A stretch of DNA of 43,279 nt from Deltaproteobacteria bacterium (GTDB lineage: Bacteria > Myxococcota_A > UBA9160 > JAFDDA01): contig JAFDDA010000017.1 of NCBI GenBank assembly GCA_019311105.1, forward strand, positions 1 to 43,279, written 5' to 3'. Below the pieces are notes generated by a model. It was not told where the DNA came from. It saw only the letters and a list, made by a program, of their open reading frames with translations, and searched no databases. The position numbers and the translations under genes were made by a program. This document shows, one piece after another, positions 33,347 to 39,986 of this stretch. Each line of letters starts with the position of its first letter. Positions within the stretch are counted from its first letter, which is position 1.

Positions 33347-34587
33347 GCTTCGTCGTCGCGGGCGCCGCGTTTGATCTGGTCGGACAGGCCGGCCCGGCGG
33401 GCGCTCCCCGGTTCACCGCGCGAAAGCGCCTCACTCCCGAAACGGTCGGCGATCTGGTCGAGGGCCTGGTTGAGCCGCTCGCGTCGCGCTCGGCCCTGTT
33501 CGAAGAGCGGCAACTGGGCGGCGTCTCCCGGGACGAGGTTGGTGACGCCGACCCCGAGCAACCGGATGGGCTCGGGCAGACCCCACGCGTGCAGCAGGCC
33601 CCGAGCGACGCGTGAGATCGTTTCGCCGTCGTCACTGGCCTCGGGCAGCGTCGCGCGGCGCGTCACCAGGCTGTAGCCCCGGGGTCCGGGCGCGCGGCGG
33701 CGGCCGAGCTTCACCTTCAAGACGACCGTGCGCGCCAGAACTTCACTGCGGCGCAGACGACGCGCCACGGATTCCGCGTGACGCACGATCGCGCGCTCGA
33801 GACGGGGCAGATCGTCCACGTCGCCCGAGAAGGTGTTCTCCTCACTCATCGAAACCGTGTCGCGATAGGGCTCCACTTCGCGGACGTCCTCACCGCGTGC
33901 GAGGCGCGCCAGGCGCCCACCCCAGTCGCCGAGGAGCTTCTCCAGGCCATCGCGGTCGGCACGGGCTAGGTCGCGAACGGTGTGGAAGCCCGCGGCCGCG
34001 AGGCGCTTTCCCGTGACCGGGCCCACGCCCCACATGCGTCGCACCGGAAGCGGGTGCAGGAACTCGAGGAGCCCCTCGCGCGAGATCTCCAACAGCCCGT
34101 CGGGCTTGGCGGATTCGCTCGCGAGCTTCGCCACCATCTTGATCGGCGCGATCCCCACCGAGACCGCGAGGCCCACCTCGTCGCGCACCTCCCGGCGGAG
34201 ACGCTCGGCCACGCCGCGGGCCGGGCCGAGCAGCCGCTCCGTGCCCGTGAGGTCGAGAAACGCCTCGTCGAGGGAGAGGCCTTCCACGGCGGGGGTGAAG
34301 CGCCGGAAGATCTCGAAGATGCGGCGCGACTCGCGCCGATAGCGCGCCATGTCGCCGGAGAGGAAGACGCCGTCAGGGCAGCGCCGGCGCGCCTCGTAGC
34401 CCGGCATCGCCGAGTGCACGCCGAACTTGCGGGCCTCGTAGCTGGCCGCCGAGACGACGCCGCGTGGGCCACCGCCGCCCACGATCACGGGCCGGCCGCG
34501 CAGCTCCGGCCGGTCGCGCTGCTCCACCGATGCGTAGAATGCATCCATGTCGGCGTGGGCGATGGTGCGCGAGACGGGACGCTCCAT
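33343..34587 (-). CDS. dinB: DNA polymerase IV (DinB), Y-family translesion polymerase
   Basis: A 414-residue active Y-family polymerase, unlike ImuB nearby. The palm starts IAHADMDAFYASVEQ with the metal-binding aspartates. The second catalytic motif is GLSLDEAFLDLTG. YEARKFGVHSAMPGYEA is the fingers signature. Helix-hairpin-helix and little-finger regions follow (MWGVGPVTGKRLAAAGF; LARTVVLKVKLGRRR). The clamp-binding motif QLPLFE lies near residue 360, followed by a ~50-residue charged tail. It converges on the autotransporter and is divergent from pepF with 36 bases between starts. Its own promoter candidate is TAGACT 7 nt before the ATG. No copy of the imuA/dnaE2 operator is found there, so SOS control is not evident. 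Confidence 0.96.
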   Translation of the reverse strand: MERPVSRTIAHADMDAFYASVEQRDRPELRGRPVIVGGGGPRGVVSAASYEARKFGVHSAMPGYEARRRCPDGVFLSGDMARYRRESRRIFEIFRRFTPAVEGLSLDEAFLDLTGTERLLGPARGVAERLRREVRDEVGLAVSVGIAPIKMVAKLASESAKPDGLLEISREGLLEFLHPLPVRRMWGVGPVTGKRLAAAGFHTVRDLARADRDGLEKLLGDWGGRLARLARGEDVREVEPYRDTVSMSEENTFSGDVDDLPRLERAIVRHAESVARRLRRSEVLARTVVLKVKLGRRRAPGPRGYSLVTRRATLPEASDDGETISRVARGLLHAWGLPEPIRLLGVGVTNLVPGDAAQLPLFEQGRARRERLNQALDQIADRFGSEALSRGEPGSARRAGLSDQIKRGARDDEA

Positions 34588-34594
34588 CCCTGCG

Positions 34595-34600
34595 AGTCTA
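34595..34600 (-). promoter_or_regulatory. -10-like hexamer TAGACT for dinB
   Basis: On the minus strand TAGACT ends 7 nt before the dinB ATG (34587), with CGCAGGG between and no clear Shine-Dalgarno. It is one of two divergent hexamers packed in the 36-base dinB-pepF gap. Confidence 0.45.
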
Positions 34601-34609
34601 CTGGCGCGT

Positions 34610-34615
34610 TATCCT
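34610..34615 (+). promoter_or_regulatory. -10-like hexamer TATCCT for pepF
   Basis: TATCCT ends 8 nt before the ATG at 34624, with no ribosome-binding site between. Its -35 would have to lie inside the dinB coding sequence. Confidence 0.45.
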
Positions 34616-34623
34616 CCGCGCCC

Positions 34624-36450
34624 ATGACGCAAGCAGCCACCGACAAAACAATCGATGCCGGCCCCGCAGCCGGCGTCCGCTGGAACCTGGGCGACCTCTA
34701 TCCGGGTGGCCCCGACGACCCCCAGATCGACGCCGACCTCGACGGCGCTCTCGCCCGCTCCGAAGCCTTTGCCGAGGCCTATCGCGGGCGCGTGGCCGAC
34801 CTCGAACCCGCCGAACTCGCCACGGCCGTCGACGAACTCGAAGCGATCTCCGAACTCGTCGGCCGCGCCGGCTCCTTCGCCGGCCTACTCTTCGCCGAGG
34901 ACACCAGCGCGCCCCGCCACGGCGCGTTGATGCAGCACGTCCAGCAGCGCAGCTCGGCCATCCAGAACACCCTGGTCTTCTTCGAACTCGAGTGGGTCGG
35001 GGCCGACAACGCTCGCGCCGAGGCCTTGCTGGCTGCGCCCGAACTCTCGCCCCGCCGTCACTACCTGGCGAGCGCCCGGCGCTATCGGCCACACGTCCTC
35101 TCGGAACCCGAGGAGAAGATCGCCGAAGATCTCGCCAACACGGGCTCGCGCGCCTTCAACCGGCTTTTCGACGAGGTGATGGGCGCCGCGCGCTTCGAGG
35201 TCCGCGAGGGCGACGCCACCCGCGACGTGTCGGAAGAAGAAGTCCTCTCGCTCCTCTATCACCCCGAGCGCGAGACCCGCCGCGAAGGCGCCCGCTCGCT
35301 CTCGGCCGGCCTGAAGGAGAACGAGCGCGTCCTCGCCTACATCTTCAACGTCCTCACCCAGGACAAAGCCACGCGCGACCGGCTCCGGAGCTACGAGCAC
35401 GCCAAGCGCAGCCGGAATCTGAGCAACGAGATCGACGACGCCACGGTCGAAGCTCTGCTCGCCGCGGCCGAGCGGGGCTACCCGACGGTCCAACGCTACT
35501 ACCGACTGAAGGCGAAGCTCCTCGGGCTCGACCAGCTCGAAGACTTCGATCGCTACGCCCCGATCGAGCAGGACGCGAACGTCCGCAGCTTCGACGAGGC
35601 GCGCGAGATCGTGCTCGACGCCTACGGCCGCTTCTCGCCCCAGATGGCCGAGATCGCGGGCCTCTTCTTCGAACGAAATTGGGTGGACGCCGAGCTGCGG
35701 CCCGGGAAGCGGGGCGGCGCCTTCTCGGCATCGACCGTGCCGAGTGCCCACCCCTACGTCCTGCTCAACTACACGGGCAACCTGCGCGACGTCATGACCG
35801 TCGCCCACGAGCTCGGGCATGGCGTCCACCAATACCTCGCGCGCGACCAAGGTCTCTTCGAGCAGGACACGCCGCTCACCACCGCCGAGACGGCCAGCGT
35901 CTTCGGCGAGATGCTGGTCTTCCGCCGCCTCGTCGCCGAAGAAAGCGACCCGAAGGTCCGCCTCGCCTTGCTGTGCGGAAAACTGGAAGACGCCTTCGCG
36001 ACGGTCTCGCGCCAGGTCGCCATGACCCGCTTCGAAGAAGCCCTGCATTCTGCCCGGCGCGAAGAGGGCGAGCTGCCCGTCGAACGAGTCAACGAGCTGT
36101 GGATGGCAGCCAACCGGGCGATGTTCGGCGACGCCGTGACCCTGAACGATCACTACGCGGCGTGGTGGCTCTACATCCCGCACTTCGTCCACTCGCCCTT
36201 CTACTGCTACGCCTACGCATTCGGTGAGCTGTTGGTTCTGGCGCTGCTGCGTCGCTACGACGCCGAGGGCGAAGCGTTCGTCCCGAAATATCTCGATCTG
36301 CTGCGCGCCGGTGGCTCCGAGTCGCCGCCCGAACTCGTCGGCCGGCTCGGCCTCGACATCACCGACCCGACTTTCTGGGACGGCGGTCTCGAAGTCCTGG
36401 ACGAGATGGTGGCCGAGGCCGAGGCGATCGCAGCGTCGCTAGAGGCCTGA
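34624..36450 (+). CDS. pepF: M3-family oligoendopeptidase F (PepF-like)
   Basis: A 608-residue cytoplasmic zinc oligopeptidase. The start MTQAATDKTIDAGPAAGVRWNLGDLYPG is typical of the PepF/M3B group. The helical N-terminal lobe runs to about residue 200 (RRHYLASARRYRPHVLSEPEEKIAED). The zinc site is His395-Glu-Leu-Gly-His399 in TVAHELGHGVHQYLA, with the third ligand glutamate in TTAETASVFGEMLVF. The C-terminal SPFYCYAYAFGELLVLALL is the conserved substrate-channel tyrosine region. Length is normal. It degrades short peptides. It starts 36 bases from dinB and its last 12 bases overlap the 3' end of the convergent GH31 gene. The open frame upstream of the ATG is antisense to dinB and not used. 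Confidence 0.94.
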   Translation: MTQAATDKTIDAGPAAGVRWNLGDLYPGGPDDPQIDADLDGALARSEAFAEAYRGRVADLEPAELATAVDELEAISELVGRAGSFAGLLFAEDTSAPRHGALMQHVQQRSSAIQNTLVFFELEWVGADNARAEALLAAPELSPRRHYLASARRYRPHVLSEPEEKIAEDLANTGSRAFNRLFDEVMGAARFEVREGDATRDVSEEEVLSLLYHPERETRREGARSLSAGLKENERVLAYIFNVLTQDKATRDRLRSYEHAKRSRNLSNEIDDATVEALLAAAERGYPTVQRYYRLKAKLLGLDQLEDFDRYAPIEQDANVRSFDEAREIVLDAYGRFSPQMAEIAGLFFERNWVDAELRPGKRGGAFSASTVPSAHPYVLLNYTGNLRDVMTVAHELGHGVHQYLARDQGLFEQDTPLTTAETASVFGEMLVFRRLVAEESDPKVRLALLCGKLEDAFATVSRQVAMTRFEEALHSARREEGELPVERVNELWMAANRAMFGDAVTLNDHYAAWWLYIPHFVHSPFYCYAYAFGELLVLALLRRYDAEGEAFVPKYLDLLRAGGSESPPELVGRLGLDITDPTFWDGGLEVLDEMVAEAEAIAASLEA

Positions 36451-38535
36451 GGCCAGCGCGCGTTCGAGGCGGCGGCCCACCGGTGAGCCCTCGGCATAGA
36501 GCAACCCGGCGCGCCCGCCTGGCGCCTCGAGCGTGACGCGGACACGCTGCCTGGGCAGCCCGTGGACCTTCCCCGTGTAGGCGCCCACCCAACGGCCGGG
36601 CGGCAGATCGATCTCCACCCGCTCCGCGCCGGGTTCGAACACCGGTGCGACGAGCAACTGGTCGCCCACCAGGAAGGCGTCGCCGCCCTCGACTTCGGGA
36701 TGGTGGAGCCAGGGCGCGCGCACGATCGGGAGGCCGCGCTCGCGCGCCTGGCGAGCCAGCTCGCCGCGAAAACCTGACCACGCGGCATGGAGCCGGCCAG
36801 CGTGGGCGAGATCTTCGAGGGCCTCGGCCGAGGCGAAGGCGTCCGCGCGGACTCGGAAGATCGGCGCAAAGGCAGCGGCCCCGAGCGCTCGGCGGCGCGC
36901 TTCGGCCGGGGCGGCGCCGTCCACGTCGACCGCGGCGTAGGCGAAGCCCGAGAGCCCGGCGGTGACCACGCGCGCCCAGGTCGCGCGCTCGCCCGCATCG
37001 CCGGCCAGCAACACCGCACCATGGCGCGGGCTGCGCACGAAACCCGTTGCGGTCAAGGTCAACCCGTCGACCGGGACGTCGGCCTCCCGGAAGGCACGCG
37101 CCGCACTGCGTACCCCCGCCTCGGCGTAGCGATTGTGATAGGCCTCGCCCGACTTCTCGGCGGCCAAGCGCGCGTCGGGCGGCAACCCGTCGCCGCCCGC
37201 GAGGACGAGCCCCGAGATGCCATCGCGAAGGATCTGCGTCTGAAGGACGTCGACCCACCACGAACGTGCGTCGGGGTTCGAGAGGTCGAGCCAGCGGCGG
37301 CCGCCGCGCTCGTAAGGCACGCCATCGAGTCCGAGCACCCAATATCCCGCCGCGTCGGCCTCCGCGGCGAGCGCCTCCATCGCCGCATCGCGCTCGACCA
37401 CGGGGAACTCGGCGCTCGTCTCGACGACGACCCGCACGCCGCGCTCCTTCAGCTCCGCAACCAGGCCACTCCCATCCCCGTAGCGCTGGGGATCGGGGTC
37501 GAGCGAGCCCACGCCGAACCAATCCTCGATCTGGAACGCCGCCGGCGACACGCCTGCGCCGATCAATGCATCCAGTTGGCGGCGTACCTCGGCCGACCCG
37601 CCGCGCACCAAGACGATGGGACCGGCGTGGGCCCAGGCCGCGAGCGGCGCGGCCCGACCGGCTGCGGCGGTTGCCACTTCCACCAGCTCGAGCGGTGTCG
37701 CACCGACCTGCACCCGCCACGTCAACTCGCGCGCAAAGGTCTCCACGCGCACGCGGTCGGGGGCGCGCAGGTCGAAGGTCGAATACTCGGGGTTTTCGAG
37801 CAGGGTCGCGTGCCCCCGGGAAGACAAGAGGTGCGGCACCGGCGCGGGGCTTCCCGGCGGTGGCGAAGTGCGGCCGAGAAGGCGCCCCATCAGCCCGGGC
37901 CCAGGGGCTTCCGCACGGCTCACCCAGACCGCGTAGCGCCGGGCCTCCAGCGCCAATGCGTCCCGAGCACCCAGGCCGTAGAAGCGCTCCCCCGGCGCAC
38001 GCCCGTAAAGCAGCGCGATGCGGTTGAACGAGGCGTCTGCCAGGCGCAGGTGGAAGCGCAGCTCCGCACTCCCCTCGGGCACCACGAACAACTCGAAGGC
38101 CCGATCGAGCACCGTGCAGCGGAAGCGACCCGAAATACGCAGCACATAGAGCTCGGCTTCGATGCCGTCGAGAGAGAGGTCGGCACAGCGTTCCTGCTGC
38201 CGGTCCTCGATACCGCCCGCCACCGCCTCGGCCCGCCCGCGTGCGACTTCGAGGAAGGCCACGCCCGGCAGCGTCTCGAAGACCGGTTCGTCGGGGCGAT
38301 TGCGATGGAACGCGCGCACCCGCGCGTCGCGCCAACTCGTCCCTTCGAGCCGGAGTTCGAACGCACCGAGAGGCTCGCTGCGGGGCGCGAACGCGAGCTC
38401 TCCGGGGACCAGACGGCCGGGCTCCAGCTCTCCGCCACAGGCGAGCACCGCGAGCGCGAACCCGCAAGCGAAAACGCAATGGAGGGCGGACACGTGTGTC
38501 ATCGAAGAGCGCAACGAGGGTCGGGCAGGTGTCAT
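36439..38535 (-). CDS. GH31-family glycosidase-like lipoprotein with altered nucleophile
   Basis: A 698-residue protein. The ATG at 38533-38535 overlaps the preceding stop (ATGA). A second Met 11 codons on gives a tidier lipoprotein signal. The hydrophobic stretch VFACGFALAVLAC ends in a lipobox. An N-terminal beta-domain contains FYGLGARDALALEARRYAVW. The barrel is at ~300-590 (AFQIEDWFGVGSLDPDPQRY; WLDLSNPDARSWWVDVLQ), followed by C-terminal beta-sandwich domains. The strand that should carry the nucleophile (family pattern K-x-D-x-G-E) reads LVLAGGDG, so the aspartate is Ala446. The acid/base region keeps Asp513 in LAGDAGERATW. Hydrolysis by the classic mechanism is doubtful, and it may bind glycans or use Asp449. 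It is co-transcribed after a flavin oxidase. Confidence 0.82.
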   Translation of the reverse strand: MTPARPSLRSSMTHVSALHCVFACGFALAVLACGGELEPGRLVPGELAFAPRSEPLGAFELRLEGTSWRDARVRAFHRNRPDEPVFETLPGVAFLEVARGRAEAVAGGIEDRQQERCADLSLDGIEAELYVLRISGRFRCTVLDRAFELFVVPEGSAELRFHLRLADASFNRIALLYGRAPGERFYGLGARDALALEARRYAVWVSRAEAPGPGLMGRLLGRTSPPPGSPAPVPHLLSSRGHATLLENPEYSTFDLRAPDRVRVETFARELTWRVQVGATPLELVEVATAAAGRAAPLAAWAHAGPIVLVRGGSAEVRRQLDALIGAGVSPAAFQIEDWFGVGSLDPDPQRYGDGSGLVAELKERGVRVVVETSAEFPVVERDAAMEALAAEADAAGYWVLGLDGVPYERGGRRWLDLSNPDARSWWVDVLQTQILRDGISGLVLAGGDGLPPDARLAAEKSGEAYHNRYAEAGVRSAARAFREADVPVDGLTLTATGFVRSPRHGAVLLAGDAGERATWARVVTAGLSGFAYAAVDVDGAAPAEARRRALGAAAFAPIFRVRADAFASAEALEDLAHAGRLHAAWSGFRGELARQARERGLPIVRAPWLHHPEVEGGDAFLVGDQLLVAPVFEPGAERVEIDLPPGRWVGAYTGKVHGLPRQRVRVTLEAPGGRAGLLYAEGSPVGRRLERALASGL

Positions 38536-39884
38536 CGGAGCTCGGCGGCGAGCTCCTCGGCCGCACGCAGGCCGCTGGTGCAGGCGCCCTCGGTGTAGGG
38601 CCCCACCAGGTAATCACCTGCGAAGACGAGCCGCGGCGAGCGGTCGACCCGCCGCTGGAAAGCGGCGAGGTGGCGGGTATAGCCGGCGCGGAACTGCGGC
38701 AGCATCGGGTCCCAGCGGTGGACGATCACTTCCCGGGGTTCGAGCCGTCCGATCGGCGTGCGCGCCAGGTTCTCGAGCACGCAAGCGCCGACGGCCTCAT
38801 CGCTCGCCTCCCACAACCGCTCGGCGGCGCTGGCGGTGAGGGCGCAGTTCACGAGGCCGGCGCCGGGCGGCGCCTGCCCTTCCTTCCAATGATCCACGGC
38901 CAGCCCGTAGAGATCGAGCCCCTCGGGCTGTGGGAAGGCCACCCCGTACCAGGGCAACGTCTCCGGCGCGGCGTCGAAGAGCAGGAACGCGATCATCCCG
39001 CGCACGTAGTGCACCTGCTCGAAGAAGCCGCGCTCGGCCGGCGTGAGCTTCGCGCAAGCCTCGGCGACACGCGTCCCGGGGAGTGCCATCACCACGGCAT
39101 CGGCCAACACCGCCTGTTCCCCGCCCACATCGGTGAAGCGCACACGAGCTCCGCCCGTCTCGGTCTCCACGGAGGTGACGCGACAACCGGTGCGCACGTC
39201 GAGGCCCGCAGCGAGTGTGCTCGTCAGGGTGCCGACGCCCCCCTCGAGACTCTGCAACCGGAAGTCGCCCTGGGTGAGCCGGATCGCCTGGAGCGCGAAC
39301 ACCTTCGAGAGATGCTCGGGATCGCTGTCGAAGGTGGACGAGAAGCCCGGCGCGATCAGGTAGTCGAAGGCCTCGTCACCGATGGTGGTGCGCAGCCAGG
39401 ATTCCATGTCCTCGTCATCGATCTCGGCGGCGCGCTCGGGCTCCCAGGGGTCGATCTTGGCGCGCTGCCGCCACACCTCGGCCAGCAGACGCGAGAGGCG
39501 AAGCTTCGCGGGGATGGAGAGGAGCGGCGAACGCAACACGCGCATGGGCGAGTCGGCGTCGGCGGGGTGGAGGCGGCCATCGCGCAGGATCGCATTGCGT
39601 GCGTGGCGGAAGGGGCGGACGCGGTCGGCGAGGCCGAGCGTCTCGATCAGCCGGTGCAGGTTCGGGTAGGCGCTCGAAATGAACTGGGCGCCGCGGTCGA
39701 GGATGAAGCCGCCCTGCCCGTCGAACCCCCTCTCCCCGTCAAAACCCGGGTGGGGCTCGGCGCGCATGCGGCCACCGGCCACCGGCTCGGCCTCCAAGAC
39801 CTCCACGTCATGGCCTGCCTGGCCGAGCCGCCAGGCTGCCGAGAGGCCTGCGAGGCCCCCTCCCACGACGACCACGGATGCCAT
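38532..39884 (-). CDS. FAD-dependent amine oxidase / protoporphyrinogen-oxidase-like protein
   Basis: A 450-residue flavoprotein starting MASVVVVGGGLAGLSAAWRL at the ATG of 39882-39884. FAD motifs are the GxGxxG loop with VEVLEAEPVAGGRMR, and the C-terminal RLVFAGDYLVGPYTEGACTSGLRAAEE, which closes over the isoalloxazine. The middle holds the substrate lobe (LSRLLAEVWRQRAK; FSSTFDSDPEHLSKVFAL). Such genes are often labelled protoporphyrinogen oxidase or NAD(P)-binding protein, and the substrate is uncertain. It is the first gene of a pair with the GH31-like lipoprotein (4-base ATGA overlap) and is divergent from dnaE2 with about 100 bases between starts. Its own promoter candidate is TAAACT 7 nt before the ATG. 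Confidence 0.88.
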   Translation of the reverse strand: MASVVVVGGGLAGLSAAWRLGQAGHDVEVLEAEPVAGGRMRAEPHPGFDGERGFDGQGGFILDRGAQFISSAYPNLHRLIETLGLADRVRPFRHARNAILRDGRLHPADADSPMRVLRSPLLSIPAKLRLSRLLAEVWRQRAKIDPWEPERAAEIDDEDMESWLRTTIGDEAFDYLIAPGFSSTFDSDPEHLSKVFALQAIRLTQGDFRLQSLEGGVGTLTSTLAAGLDVRTGCRVTSVETETGGARVRFTDVGGEQAVLADAVVMALPGTRVAEACAKLTPAERGFFEQVHYVRGMIAFLLFDAAPETLPWYGVAFPQPEGLDLYGLAVDHWKEGQAPPGAGLVNCALTASAAERLWEASDEAVGACVLENLARTPIGRLEPREVIVHRWDPMLPQFRAGYTRHLAAFQRRVDRSPRLVFAGDYLVGPYTEGACTSGLRAAEELAAELR

Positions 39885-39891
39885 GGCCAGG

Positions 39892-39897
39892 AGTTTA
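39892..39897 (-). promoter_or_regulatory. -10-like hexamer TAAACT for the flavin oxidase gene
   Basis: On the minus strand TAAACT ends 7 nt before the ATG at 39884, with CCTGGCC between and no Shine-Dalgarno, matching the leaderless pattern of the window. Confidence 0.45.
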
Positions 39898-39950
39898 GGG
39901 AGCCGCCGCGCCGGCGCGAAAGGGCTGGGTTTCCCTGGGAAAGATGGTGC

Positions 39951-39980
39951 TTGCCTTTGTGGCGAACAAAAAGCGAAACT
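39951..39980 (+). promoter_or_regulatory. Candidate dnaE2 promoter (TTGCCT / GAAACT)
   Basis: TTGCCT (39951-39956) and GAAACT (39975-39980) are 18 bp apart. The -10 is poor (3 of 6) but ends 6 nt before the ATG, as in the other leaderless starts. The direct-repeat operator fills the spacer and overlaps the -10. Confidence 0.4.
39961..39978 (-). promoter_or_regulatory. Candidate LexA-type operator: GCGAA direct repeat, 11-bp period (dnaE2)
   Basis: GGCGAACAAAAAGCGAAA holds GCGAA at 39962-39966 and 39973-39977. It matches the reverse complement of the imuA element at 16 of 18 bases, so the two sites lie in opposite orientation to their genes. It is 8 bases before the dnaE2 ATG, where a bound repressor would block initiation. 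Confidence 0.65.
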
Positions 39981-39986
39981 AGAGCG

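Noticed and set aside
33343-34600. SOS operator upstream of dinB
   Set aside because: The 36-base dinB-pepF gap contains no TTCGC or GCGAA pair at 11-bp spacing, so I do not extend the putative LexA regulon to dinB.
36439-36450. Overlap of pepF and the GH31 gene as a frameshift
   Set aside because: Both reading frames are intact with normal C-termini. It is a simple 12-base convergent overlap, like the 18-base one at 21992-22009.
38241-39986. Long N-terminal extension of the dnaE2 frame to 38241
   Set aside because: It is antisense to the flavin oxidase. DnaE2 homology begins at MCPSPASEDFVELRC, directly after the operator.
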